A DNA stretch of 64,000 nt. It comes from Rhodosporidiobolus odoratus (taxonomy: Eukaryota; Basidiomycota; Microbotryomycetes; Sporidiobolales; Sporidiobolaceae). The number at the start of each line of letters is the position of its first letter. Within the stretch, counting starts at the first letter, position 1. This document shows, one piece after another, positions 1 through 10,226 of the stretch. Made by a program: the position numbers and the translations under genes. A model generated the notes under the pieces. The model was not told where the DNA came from. It saw only the letters and a program-made list of their open reading frames with translations, and did no database searches. The stretch lies in NCBI GenBank assembly GCA_034387635.1, contig JAOANU010000002.1, forward strand, positions 930,001-994,000, given 5' to 3'.

Positions 1-285
1 TTGACCAGCGGCGACCACCTCATTCCTGTTGTTCTTGCTAGCTTCGGGAGTGTAGATCGAGGCTTGTTGAGCGTAGTTCATGTCGTAGCCTGCTCCGACT
101 GCAGCTCCGGAAGGGTCGGTAGGAGGAGCATAGCTTGGTGCACTTGCGGCTGGGTAGGCTGGAGCGGCGTAGGCAGCGGAGGTTGAAGCGGTGGGATAGG
201 CGGAGGTGGCTGAAGAAGAGGAGTAAGAGTACTGTTGGGAAGAGTACGAGTTGGAGGGGTTCGAGTAGGGGTTGTTGTAGGACAT
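1..285 (-). CDS. Partial Tyr/Ser/Pro/Ala-rich protein, N-terminal 95 codons
   Basis: A reading frame opens with ATG at 285 (reverse strand) and runs off the left edge of the window without a stop. The visible 95 residues are low-complexity, dominated by Tyr, Ser, Ala and Pro with some Asn and Gln (start MSYNNPYSNPSN), and become more ordered at the end (EASKNNRNEVVAAGQ). Such N-termini are common on fungal RNA-binding proteins. The last stretch loosely recalls the segment before the RRM of RBM42-like proteins, but that is a guess and no domain is visible here. The start is 132 bp from the oppositely oriented NDUFA13 start, so the two probably share a promoter. Confidence 0.6.
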   Translation of the reverse strand, partial: MSYNNPYSNPSNSYSSQQYSYSSSSATSAYPTASTSAAYAAPAYPAASAPSYAPPTDPSGAAVGAGYDMNYAQQASIYTPEASKNNRNEVVAAGQ

Positions 286-417
286 GCTAGAGTGAGTCTA
301 GTGCAGTATCTTAAGAGTGTCCCTGTTATTGTATCGTGTGGAGGAACAGGCGAGAGTAACTGATTCGCTCCCACTCATCAAACTCCCACTTCAACCTCGT
401 ATACCCAAACAAGCACA
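286..417. promoter_or_regulatory. Short divergent promoter region
   Basis: This is 132 bp between two divergent start codons: the Tyr/Ser-rich gene on the left and NDUFA13 on the right. I see no clear TATA box. It must hold the 5' UTRs and core promoters of both genes. Confidence 0.5.
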
Positions 418-1051
418 ATGTCTGGCCTACCCTTCAAGCAGTAAGTCCTCGCCTGCGTCCGCTACCACTATGGTCCGGCTTGTCCCGAGTGCTGCCATCG
501 ACCCCTCCTCCTCCTGCTAACTCCTGGCTGTCTTCACGCACAGGGATCTTCCCCCAGCAGGCGGTTTCCCCGCCATCAAATACCGCCGTAACCTCCCTAC
601 CAAGGGTCCCGGTGGCGCTCTCATCTTCGGTACCGTCGCTGCCATTTGCACTTTCGGGTTCTGGAGGGTCGGACAGGGCAACTTGGAAAAGAGGTAAGCT
701 CCCTTTACCCTTCCTCTCAGCCAAGTCACTCGCACTGACTAGGAGAACGTGTCAAACAGGGAGCTGCAGCGTGAGAAGGCGTGGTCGAGGATTCACCTGG
801 TCCCCGCTCTTCTTGCCGAATCAGACCGCGATGTCTACCGGAGGGAACAGGCTGCATTGGCGCGCGAGAAGGAGATCATGAAGGACGTGCCGGGATGGGA
901 GGTACGTACAGCCTGCTCGTGGAAGGCTACGACTGTCCCAATCGAAGCAAACGTCCCCTGACCCTTTCTCTCCTGACTCTCCCGTTCACAGGCAGGACAA
1001 AAGTCGTACCACTCGAAGCGCTACACACCCTCTACCGTCGTCGTCATCTGA
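418..1051 (+). CDS. NDUFA13: Complex I accessory subunit NDUFA13 (GRIM-19/B16.6)
   Basis: Four exons (418-440, 544-693, 760-901, 992-1051) encode 124 residues. This is an accessory subunit of mitochondrial NADH:ubiquinone oxidoreductase (complex I). The family signature is clear: an N-terminal QDLPPAGGF segment followed by YRRNLPTKGP, one membrane span (about residues 31-50, ALIFGTVAAICTFGFW), a charged helix with LLAESDRDVYRR, and the conserved KEIMKDVPGWE before a short basic tail. The length is slightly below animal GRIM-19, as in fungi. Branch sites such as CTGACT precede the acceptors. NDUFA1, another complex I accessory subunit, lies about 2 kb downstream on the other strand. As an obligate complex I gene, it shows that this yeast keeps a proton-pumping complex I. 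Confidence 0.93.
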
Positions 1052-1155
1052 GCTCTTCGTTGTGCAACCTCTTTTTCTTCTGCTGTCTCATGCTCATCCT
1101 TTCCTGGCCCGCTGGAATATGTCGAGTTATCGGATCCGGATTACAGGGGTCTCTA

Positions 1156-2454
1156 TCACTCCTGGCGAGTTGCGTGGATGGCTAATACTTCGTCTAGCAA
1201 CGGCTCCATCACGCAGGTCAACCCCAGGGGATCGTCGTGCTCCGCCTCTTCCACCTCGACCCACTTATCCTCCTCCACCATCTTCAGCTTACCCACCAGC
1301 AACTCGTGCAGGAACCGCCTGCCTTTGGCCGGCACAAGGATATCTTCCGTACCATACACCACACTCATTCTCGGCGCCTCACCCTCCCGCCCCCATTTCT
1401 CCTTCAGCGCACCGAACGCTCGCTCGAACATTTCTCCTTCGGGAACCTCTTCCTCCCCACCGTCCTCAATGCCCTCCAACCACCTCCACTCCCTCCCCTC
1501 CCCCTGTCTCAAACAGATCAACGCCTCCTGGCCCATTCCCTCGGACCCTTCCTCCTGAATCATCTTCATCGACTTGGCAAACAGCTGAGGTCCATAATAC
1601 AACCCACCAAACATCTGCTTGTGCCGCGGTTTCTTCGCGTCGAGCTCTACGAACCGGGCGCGTTGCTTTCGAGCAGCTTCTTCGGTCGGCGTCAGGGGCT
1701 CTTCTGCCTCGTCGATACGTGTGGTGGCGGTGGTGGTGGTCGACGTCCCAGGTGAGACCGCCGCCGCTCCCCAAGCTTTGACCGCCCCCGCGACTCCAGC
1801 ACTCCACGTCGTACTCGCTACGAACGGCTCGATGGTCTTCTGAGCAAAGGTGGCTACGGAACCGAGTTGGGCGGTGAGAGGGGCGGGGATGTAACGGGCG
1901 ATGGAGAGGGGGAGGGAGGAGGAGTGCCAAGGTGGAACGTAGGGGGAGGAGAGGTGCCAGGATTTGACTCTGAGGGAAGAAGAAGAAGCAGCAGAAGAAG
2001 AAGAGGGAGGAGAGGGGAAGTGTAAAAGAGTGTAGAGGGAGTATATGAGACCGTTCGAGTGGGATAGTAACGAGATTTCGGTAATGCCCTCCTTTTCGAG
2101 GACGTGCAGGAGGGACTCGTGCGCTACTCGAGTCCTATCCGTCAAGGGACACAGGGTGGATTTCCCCCTTCCCGGTCGGTCGATAGTGAGTAGCCTGACG
2201 CCCTTGTCCGCGCATATGCCGTCGAAGAGCACGTTGGCCTGGCGGTGATGTCCCATTCCATTGAGCCATACTAGGCATGGCGCGGTCGACGAGACTGAGC
2301 CGCAGAGTGAATAGGAGACGGTGAGTGGGGGGGATGAAGGTGAGGCCGAAGGCGAGGGCGTGAAGGTCAGGGTTCGGTGGAACTTCTCGTTGCGCAAGTA
2401 GGCGGTAGGGTTGAGATAGGCCTCGCTGAGCGGTGCAGCAGCTGGATGGGACAT
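1156..2454 (-). CDS. Alpha/beta-hydrolase fold protein
   Basis: A single-exon frame of 432 codons, started at the ATG at 2454 (MSHPAAAPLSEAY). The frame stays open upstream to an ATG at 2682, so a longer form with a hydrophobic, possibly signal-anchor, N-terminus is possible. Visible fold features are an early strand and loop CLVWLNGMGHHRQ, then LLTIDRPGRGKST, a nucleophile-elbow candidate LLSHSNGL, a late acid candidate VVYGTEDILVP, and a His candidate in EEAEHDDPLG. The elbow reads S-H-S-N-G, so the usual first Gly of G-x-S-x-G is replaced by Ser. The substrate cannot be deduced. A Ser/Ala/Thr-rich insert lies in the cap region. Family assignment is fairly secure; function is unknown. Confidence 0.75.
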   Translation of the reverse strand: MSHPAAAPLSEAYLNPTAYLRNEKFHRTLTFTPSPSASPSSPPLTVSYSLCGSVSSTAPCLVWLNGMGHHRQANVLFDGICADKGVRLLTIDRPGRGKSTLCPLTDRTRVAHESLLHVLEKEGITEISLLSHSNGLIYSLYTLLHFPSPPSSSSAASSSSLRVKSWHLSSPYVPPWHSSSLPLSIARYIPAPLTAQLGSVATFAQKTIEPFVASTTWSAGVAGAVKAWGAAAVSPGTSTTTTATTRIDEAEEPLTPTEEAARKQRARFVELDAKKPRHKQMFGGLYYGPQLFAKSMKMIQEEGSEGMGQEALICLRQGEGREWRWLEGIEDGGEEEVPEGEMFERAFGALKEKWGREGEAPRMSVVYGTEDILVPAKGRRFLHELLVGKLKMVEEDKWVEVEEAEHDDPLGLTCVMEPLLDEVLAIHATRQE

Positions 2455-2817
2455 GGTCGGTAAGAAATGACGAACGGAGCCGGTGTTCCGAGTACCGTGT
2501 GACTGATCTGCGAGCTCGTGTACGGCAAACGGAGGTCTACGTAGCACGGCAAGTGTTGACGCTAAGAGGGAGACGACGATGCTAAAGACCGGAGGAGAAA
2601 GCGAGAGGAGGCGATGCACTGAGTCCTCGCCCTGCACACGATCCTCGAGCATCTGAATACTGATCCGAGGGTAACCTAGCATAGCCTATACTTTCTTGTC
2701 AGGCGCAGAATCCCCCGCAATCCGCTTCATGCAACGAAACTGCCATTGCTCGCCTCGTCGCTCCTTCGTATCTACCATACAACAAACTCCCCTCAAGTCC
2801 CTCCGGCAGCAACAAGC

Positions 2818-3602
2818 TTAGATGAAGGCCTTTTGCACCTTCTCCGTCTGCCAGATGCTGTTGGTCGCGAACTTTTTAGGTGCGAGGGGTTCCGTCTGGA
2901 GGAAGGAAGGAAGGAAAGGAGGAAGAGGATGACGGATGGACAGCATGAACCATGCAGTTTCAGAGGATATCAGGACAATGTCGTAGCGGGAAGGAGTTGC
3001 GGCGAGTGACATTGTGCGGCAGAGATGGGAGAGCGGTGAGCATTGGAGTCGGGGAAAAAAAGGAAGGCGAGGAGCGACGGGGCACGTGAACGGCGGGCGG
3101 GCGAGCGCGTGGCGCGTCAGCAACATCACCGTTGAGTTCGAAGTAGCTTGCAAACGAGACAGCTGTAGTGGTAACGCACCGATTGCCCTCGCAGAGTCCC
3201 CGTCAACCGCCTGTCGCGCTCCATCATGTTCTCCTCCCAGGTGTCGAGGGTATGCCGGGTGGGCTGTATGGCAGTACGAAAGCCCATGGGGTAATGGAAT
3301 CAGTGTCTACTCGTGCCCAGCTGGCCGAGAGAAGCAGATGTCAGACGCACCTTTCCCTCGTTGGTCAACCTCCTTGCTGCCGAGAAACCGGTACCGGTGA
3401 CGGCGAACATGACGGTCAGGAGACCTGTTCAGGACATTACATGCGAGACAGAGTGAGTTGCGGGTGAGTTTGGCGGGGGACGTCAAGATGAGAGCGAACC
3501 GAAGGGAATGAGGGCCTCGAAAGGAACAGGCTGTGGGCAGGTAGATCCAGCGAGTCAGTCGAGTTACCTAGGCAAGTATTGGCAGACTCAGCTACTCACC
3601 AT
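2818..3602 (-). CDS. NDUFA1: Complex I accessory subunit NDUFA1 (MWFE-type)
   Basis: Five exons (3600-3602, 3500-3530, 3351-3424, 3180-3263, 2818-2895) give 89 residues. It matches the small single-span complex I subunit MWFE: N-terminal VPFEALIPFG, a hydrophobic span with MFAVTGTGFSAA, RLTNEGK, and the hallmark MMERDRRLTG near the middle, then a fungal-type tail ending in EKVQKAFI. The first coding exon consists only of the ATG, followed at once by GTGAGT. The last intron is unusually long here (284 nt, 2896-3179) and contains an unrelated open frame, which I take as chance. With NDUFA13 nearby, two complex I accessory genes sit within 3.2 kb. The exon 2 donor (GTTCGC) is weak and is the least certain junction. 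Confidence 0.88.
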
Positions 3603-4162
3603 GTTGTAGAGTGTGCAAAGTGTAGAGGTGAATTGTGGTTGGCTCTCTCTTCTCAAGTCTGTACCGGCTTCTTCACTCTGACCGACTTGTTCCCCAGTCT
3701 ACAGAAGTCTACATACGCTATAAACACCGCTGTGAATCCGCTAAACCCTCTGCAGATGCCTGGAACGTGTCCGGTCGATCCCGCCTCGCCTCCTTGCTCG
3801 CCCTCCTTTCCTAAAAGTCTTGGGCTCCGCGGAGCTGCCTTGCTCACGTCTTCCGCTTCTTCACTGCTCATCCTGCTCACTCCAAAGCTTACGTACGGAG
3901 ACTCTCAGGACCGGTCACGCCGGACTCGATCATTCTGCATACGACCTCGCTCTCCCCGTCGTCGCCGAAACCGCACCACCGGAACTCCTCTCACCGACCG
4001 GTGTCCTCACCTCCGAACCCACTTCTTCTCAAGCAGCACGACGCTCGATCCGGGCCATCGCTACAAGAGCGACAACTTTGCCCGCAGCCGACACAACCTC
4101 CGCCTCGCTTTGCCTTTTCCCCTTACTCGTCTCACGCCTCCGCCTACATCTGAACCAACACT
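3603..4162. promoter_or_regulatory. Divergent intergenic region
   Basis: This is 560 bp between the divergent starts of NDUFA1 and the polytopic membrane protein. It contains several pyrimidine-rich tracts, typical of promoters and 5' UTRs in these fungi. I see no convincing exon, RNA gene or repeat in it. Confidence 0.4.
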
Positions 4163-6580
4163 ATGGGCGGCGACGGTGGTCTATACACCATCCCGATCGA
4201 GCGAGCAGTGTACTGTGCGGACCCGGACGCAGTGGCCACGTGTATCAAGATCTGTGCGGCGGCAGATGTGGTGCGTTTCCTGCTTTTCCTGATGTGATCC
4301 TTTTTCTTCCACTGTCGGCGGTGCACTACAGGACCAGTAGACCCGAAGCTGACACATGGGACCAAACAGGTCAGTATTGGTGTTCGGGTAGGGAGTTACT
4401 TGCAGGCTATCGCCTATTTTGCGCTGGTTCTGTTTGCACCAGATGAGGGAGGCGTACGTTCTCTTCTCGTCCGGACCTACTATCTACGCTTTGCTGACTT
4501 TTCTACGCTTATCAGGCCGAGTCTATGGTAAGCTTGTCGTTCCTCAAGCCAGGCCCACGCTGGGCAAACGCTGAACAGCATCTTCGGTTTTTTTTCCGCT
4601 CGCGACTTGCAGTGGCTAGGTCTTTCCGTCTCCTTCTCCTTCCTCGCAGCGTGCTACATTCAGATGTTCCTCGGTACCATCACGCTGCATCACGTCGTCG
4701 TGGTAAACCTGCTGTCTCACCTCCCTTACATCGCAACTCTCGCCGGCATGAACTCGTTAACCAGCTGTACATCGCGCACCTTCGTCCCGCATTTATCCAA
4801 GCGCTGACTCACTTTGATCACGACCGCAGACGAAGTATTGGGACCCGCCGGTGTAATGTACCTGCAAGGCGGCATGCTATTCAAGTCCGTCCTGACGGCG
4901 TTGCTCTGGGCGATGTGCCTTTTCGCCTTCTTTGTTGGCCAGCTTCCGAGCTGGACCCACTTCCAGTTCCGCCAAGTCAACTGTTTCGATTCTACTGGTG
5001 AGGTCTATTCATCGACTCTAGTCAATACCGCCAACTGACCCGTGTCGATCGGTCTTCTCCCGCACAGCCTTCGTGGTTTGGCTGTGGCCGGTTCGACGCC
5101 ACGACGAGAACCGAACTCTGAGCCTTTTCCTCATCATCAGCTATGTATGTTCCGACATCATCGACTTTGCGCTTATACCGAAGGCTGACTTTCCACATGC
5201 AGTCCATTTTCTGGTTCCTCGTCCTTGTTGCCGGGTCCTACTGGACACTGATCGCCCCTCGCGTTCTTGTCAAGCGAGGGGGTCATCTGCGAGACCCACG
5301 AAAGAAGAAGATCAAGGGTGAGTTGTCGCGCCTCGTCATGCCAATTTCTCTCCTTGCCTAACCTTCCTTTCCGTACTAGGTTTCGTCAACAAGCATGTCA
5401 AGCAGCCGATATCAAATCTCGTGCACGACGAGGAGGACGCACTGGACACACGAAAGGATCGCAAGGCGCACATGGCAGCGGACCCAACCGATTACACCCG
5501 CGACGAGGACGATGTACGTCTCCTGCTTCCACCTCTCCCCAGAGGCCTTTTCCTGACCCTTCGATCCCTCGCCTACAGGACGGACTTGCTCTAATGACGA
5601 TGCGTTCGTTGTCGAAATCCTCGGATCAATTTTCTCCACCCCCCGCCGCTTCCGTTCCCCTTCCCGCCTCCCGTCCGTCATCTCGAGCCTCAGCCGCGTC
5701 CCTCTCTCTGACTGGCATGCAAGTGCCTCGAAGCGTCTCGCCACCGCCGGCGACTGAGGGGATGACTGCTGTTGCGCCTTGGAGTAAGGGGTTGAGGGGG
5801 ACGAATCAGGAGGCGGCGGATCGGTGGACCAAGCGACAGAGCGAGAGCAGGCATCACTTCATCATTGTGCGTTGTCGAAAGCTCCTCCTCGACTGTGACC
5901 GTCGAGGGACTGACCTTGTTTCGCTGTCACTGCCTCTTTCTGCTCATCATCGCTCAGTGGCCCATTGTTGCGGTGATCCTCACATTCACCATTGTCACCA
6001 TCGAGCTGCAGATCGCGATGAACGACGTCTTTGAAGGTGTATGTTTCCTCGCCTTCCCTCCTCTTCCTCACCTAAGCTGACTCGCCGCGTGTCTCCCTCA
6101 ACGCCCTATAGGAAATGCACCTCGACTTTCCAGGTGCTTTGACTTTGTTCCTTGCGTTGCCGACAGCCTGGGCGGTCATCAAAGCATTGAAGCGTATTCA
6201 GGAGGGTAGGAGGCCTACACCGGAAGAACGTGAAGACAAGACATTCATGGAGGTGAGTCTTCCTCGGACCCTCCCACCCCCTTGCCAAACTGCGGAACTA
6301 GCGATCCTGACTCGCGCCTCATGTTATGCAGCTCGCCCATGATGCGCACGCTCGCGAGCGAACCATGCGTCGCCGCATGCGCCGGGACGTCCGTAACGAC
6401 CTCCGTCGTGAGGAACAGCGGTTCCACCGATCTCGAGACTACTCTGAAGCCTCGGAGTCAGAGAGTGATGACAGAGGGTATCGGTACGAGAAGGGGTACA
6501 ACTCTGTCGGTGTGGAACGGAGAGGGCGAGGGAGGAGTAGGAGTCGGAGTCGAAACAGGAGTATGGGTGAGTGGGCGTAG
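4163..6580 (+). CDS. Polytopic membrane protein with Arg/Ser-rich C-terminal tail
   Basis: Twelve exons (4163-4270, 4370-4453, 4516-4527, 4613-4766, 4830-4997, 5068-5144, 5203-5317, 5380-5513, 5579-5866, 5958-6038, 6112-6252, 6332-6580) give 536 residues. I do not recognise a family. Seven hydrophobic stretches are visible: around AIAYFALVLF, LGLSVSFSFLAACY, VVVVNLLSHLPYIATL, SVLTALLWAMCLFAFF, FLIISYSIFWFLVLVAGS, VAVILTFTIVTIEL and ALTLFLALPTAWAVI. A long, Ser/Pro-rich hydrophilic loop separates spans 5 and 6. The tail carries RRRMRRDVRNDLRR and later RSRSRSRNRS, so it is probably cytosolic. Exon 3 is only 12 nt. The topology resembles a seven-span receptor or a fungal membrane protein of unknown role. 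The existence of the gene is well supported; the function is not. Confidence 0.72.
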
Positions 6581-6925
6581 AGGGGACGGGGGGTGAAGGT
6601 GGAGAATATGGAACAATGGACTTTCTTTCACTGCCCATGTACGCTCTTGTATAAAAGCGTGGTAGCTGCTACCATCGCTTGTTGATCAAGACGCTGATAG
6701 CGTGCTGGCATGTTCGTGAGGGAAAATCAGAGTCACGGAGTCGAAGCAGCGAAACAAAGCCATGCTGACGCAGAGGTTCCTAGTACGCGTCGTATTCAAG
6801 TCATCGCTGTGCTCTTGCGGGGAGGGACACCGTGCAAGCGCTGACAGTCGAGCAGAAACCACAGGGAAAAAAGAGGTGGGTATGCTGTACAGGGTTGCGA
6901 ATCAAGAGCTACGGGCGGTGCGTGT
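6581..6925. other. Convergent 3' intergenic region
   Basis: This is 345 bp between the stop of the membrane-protein gene (+) and the stop of TOM7 (-). It should hold both 3' UTRs. I see no gene, repeat or RNA in it; the open frames here are not supported by splice or codon signals. Confidence 0.4.
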
Positions 6926-7273
6926 CTAGGCGAGAGGGGAGATGAGGCTGATCGTATAGGAGCTTCAGCTGTGCAGTCTGGACGGGGAATTGTTAGGCTT
7001 TGAGGCGTACCGAGCGATGGGAGGCCTGGGGTTCGAGGAGGACCAGCCAACGTAGAGGATGAGAGGGATCCAGCCGTAGTGAACGACGGTCTGTGGAGAA
7101 CTGAGTCAGTCTGACAGCCTATACACTGACCCCTGTGACATGGGCGAGGTAGATCCGGCAGATGAGAAGGTTCGGGGAGAGAAGTAGTGAGACGGTGAGG
7201 AGGAACATCAGCGGACCTTTGCTGCCTCGATTGCCTTTGAGATGCGCTCCTTGTTTTCGTCGCTGAAACCCAT
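6926..7273 (-). CDS. TOM7: Mitochondrial outer-membrane translocase subunit Tom7
   Basis: Three exons (7217-7273, 7011-7090, 6926-6947) encode 52 residues. Tom7 is a small tail-anchored subunit of the TOM complex that modulates its assembly and dynamics. The match rests on DENKERISKAIEAAK, then the family core HYGWIPLILYVGW (membrane span), a short Pro-rich stretch and a terminal LISPLA, in the same order and spacing as yeast Tom7. The length is normal. The last exon has only 22 nt. The gene is divergent from TIM50 with 176 bp between the start codons, which suggests co-regulation of outer- and inner-membrane import components. Confidence 0.9.
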
Positions 7274-7449
7274 TATCGTCTGTGGCTGTGATGTGAGGAG
7301 GGAAACAAGTCGCCGTTTCTTTTGCTTTCCCATCTCCTGCAATTCCTACTCATTCTTGCTTCTAGGAAGTCTGCGGACATAGATACAACAGTACAGGAGT
7401 ACACCTACGCCCATCACACACACCCGCACATAGCTCGTTCGCCGCCGTC
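7274..7449. promoter_or_regulatory. Bidirectional promoter between TOM7 and TIM50
   Basis: This is 176 bp between the divergent ATGs of two mitochondrial protein-import genes. It includes CT-rich tracts and repeated CACACAC-like sequence near 7415-7430. No specific operator is recognised; shared regulation is an inference from the arrangement. Confidence 0.5.
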
Positions 7450-9455
7450 ATGCTCATCGCTCGTTCGGCTGCTCGAATCGTCTCAAGAGCGGCAGCTCCA
7501 GTAGGACAAGGTGCAACTACCGTGGGGGCCTTCAGATACTTGCGATCAACCTCCTCTTCGACCCCGCCGGATTCAGCTGCCTCCCAGACCCCTCAACCCG
7601 CGTCACCTGCCGGACCTTCTTCCTCGACTACCTCGCAGCCTGAAACTCAGACCGGCGCAACCCCCTCCGGCTCTGCCGTTCCTCCTCTTTCCTCCTCCGG
7701 GGCTGTCGAAATCCCCTCGACCCCTCCCCCCTCGTCTGTTGATCCCTCTGCCCCTTCCTCCGCCTCTCAAGCACCTCCCGCCAATGCTCTCGCAAACCGC
7801 CACGAGTCTCTCGCAGAAGCTTTCCTCGACCTGCATCCCGACGTCGCACCTCGCAGCGACGACGAGCTCCACGGCGGCAAGTTCCCGGGGGACAAGACAG
7901 GCGCAAAAGCGCGTGGCAAGGGCAAATCGTCGATTGAGAAAAAGCGGGCCAACTTGGCTCGGCTGGCACTGGGTGGTGGACTTGCCGGAGTCGGCTACGG
8001 TGTGTGGCAGCTAGGCAAGGAGTGGGAGAGCGAGGAGGAGAAGCAAAAGATGTTCTTGAGGGCGGACGACAAGGAAGCGGTCGAGCAGGCCCAGAAGGAG
8101 GGCTTTGAAGGCTTCTTGGGGCGGCTCAAGATTCGGGGAGCGGATCAGATGGACGTATGTTGACTCTTCGCCTCTGGATGGTCCCGTCAGGATTTGACAC
8201 TTTACTCTCATGTTTACAGTACCTCAATAAGCCCGCGTGGGACCCCTTGCTGCCGCCTCCTTTGCCCGAACCTCACTACCGCCCATACACCCTCGTCATT
8301 GATCTCAACGAGATGCTGACGTACGAGAAGTGGGATGTGCGTGCAACTCTTCTTTTTTACGTTCTGCGGCATTCGAGCTGACCTCCGTTATCCTCAATCT
8401 AGCTCGAACACGGTTGGCGAACAGCAAAGCGCCCTGGTGTCGATTACTTCCTCGCCTACATGTCGCAGTTCTATGAGATCGTGCTCTTCACTACCATGCC
8501 TTCCTACGTATGTTTGGATCTCGCAGTTCTCCCAGTTCCTCAGATCTGACTCAATCTGCCTCCCTTCAGCTTGCCGCTCCTATTGTCGAGAAGATCGATC
8601 CGTACGGAGCTTACATTCCCTGGAAGCTCTTCAAGGAAGGCACTCGCTACAAGAACGGTCAGCTGATCAAGGTTGGCCCTTTTCGTCCCCTCGACCCTTC
8701 GCAAAAGCTGACCAGGTTTCTGCGCAGGATCTGTCGTACCTTAACCGCCCACTCGAGCGCACTATCATCCTCGACACGGACGCCTCTCATTTCCAGCTGC
8801 AAACCGACAACGGTATCGCCCTCCGACCTTGGCAAGGTACGAAAGGCGACGACACGGCCAAGGAGCTCGTCGCCCTCATTCCCTTCCTGGAGGCTCTCGC
8901 GGTCAAGGGCGTCAAAGACGTTCGGCCCGTCATCAAGCATTATGAGGGCAAGCACATCCCGACTGCTTACTATGAGGCCGAGATGAAGGCGAAGAAGGCG
9001 TTGCAGGAACAGTGGGATCAGGAGAAGTCCGACACGAGTGCCAAGGGTTGGATCAAGAGTTTGTTTGGTGGGTTGACCAAGGTACGTGCTTTCTCTCTCT
9101 CTTCTCAATTTCGCACCTCGTTCTGACTCGTCATGACTCGATCCTGCTGCAGACCACCATGCGCGACTCAGCTCCCGAAACCGACGTCGAAAAGGTTCGC
9201 AAGAACGCTCAGAAGCTCTACCTTGACGAGCAGAAGTACTGGAAGGACAACGAGGAGCTCATCAACAAGCAGATCGAGGAGGACAAGCAGAGGCAGCTCA
9301 AGGAGTACATTCCACTCCCTGCTCTTTGCTAGCGAGATTCTTACAGACTGACTTGGTTTTACCACAGGATGTCGACCTCACTGATCGGCTACATGGGTCT
9401 TAAGCCTCCTCCCCCTCCTGTGACCGATGCCGTTCCCCCCGCCGCCTCCGCGTAA
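7450..9455 (+). CDS. TIM50: Inner-membrane import receptor Tim50
   Basis: Seven exons (7450-8154, 8220-8336, 8403-8507, 8570-8671, 8728-9081, 9153-9304, 9368-9455) encode 540 residues. Tim50 is the presequence receptor of the TIM23 complex. An Arg-rich, acid-free N-terminus ([15 protein letters not shown]) looks like a mitochondrial presequence, followed by a long Ser/Pro/Thr-rich linker. A membrane span lies near residues 165-186 ([16 protein letters not shown]). The FCP1/SCP-like domain follows: [42 protein letters not shown] and [12 protein letters not shown]. The phosphatase motif D-x-D-x-T is degenerate (D-L-N-E-M), as expected for non-catalytic Tim50. A charged C-terminal helix and a Pro-rich end complete it. 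The first exon is large and is the most variable part. Confidence 0.93.
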
Positions 9456-10226
9456 TCCTCCTTCTTCCAACTAGAGTAGTGCCACCGCTTCCCTTGTACC
9501 TGGCCGCATCCGGCCTCTCTTTCTTTCTCGTGCTGTACATTGCTCGGAACGGCGAGCGAAGGGAAAGTCGGACGAGGGGCTTGTGTAGCAGTCGAGGGGA
9601 AAGATCAATGACGGCCGTTTGTACTATTGTGCTCGATGCAGTTGCAAACTCCTCTCACCACCTACTACGTGTCCCGCCGTTGAGTGATGCGCTCGGAAGC
9701 GTGGTTGAGGCGTCGCAAGGCAAAGGCGGGAGGACTGCCTAGGTCGCTGACGGAGAGGCTAAGGCATCGAGGCGATTCGTTTCAACCGGCGATGGCGTGG
9801 CCTCGTTGATGCGGACACATGTCGATGGAAGGCTGTGGGATGGGAAGAATTTCAGCACGATGCACAAGACAGACTGCATCCGGCTGTGCGCCTCTTTTGT
9901 CTCTTTCCTCCGGTCTCTTCAGATCTGGCCTAATTATCCTCGCCACGTGTTTCGCCATCCGCGTTTCTCTCTCCTTCTCCCACACAAACTCACACACACA
10001 AGCTCGGTGAGGAGACAAGGGTTTGAGGCGAACTGGGAGGGAAGGACAGAAGAAAAGACGGATGGCGAAAATGGGTAGTTTGTCCGATATCCGTTCTGGG
10101 TATGATACTCATCCGTAGACCTCCACACCAGCTTACTCTTCGTGCTCATTTCCGGGGAAGCGCGGGAACGCACCTGTATATGCCGAATTGCTGCTTGTCC
10201 GTCCGCTTGATAGGCGCCGTCGACCC
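9456..10226. other. Intergenic region without a recognised gene
   Basis: This is 771 bp between the stop of TIM50 and the stop of the small membrane-protein gene, which converge on it. I looked for exons with splice sites, tRNA-like sequence and repeats and saw none that I can support. It presumably contains the two 3' ends and spacer. Confidence 0.35.

Noticed and set aside
1062..1781. 239-codon open frame on the plus strand
   Set aside because: It lies antisense to the alpha/beta-hydrolase coding exon and has no family features; a shadow of G+C-rich coding sequence.
2900..3153. Open frame beginning MSLAATPSRYDIVL inside the NDUFA1 gene
   Set aside because: It starts within the last intron, and its end is simply the true last exon. 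The family match needs the spliced form.
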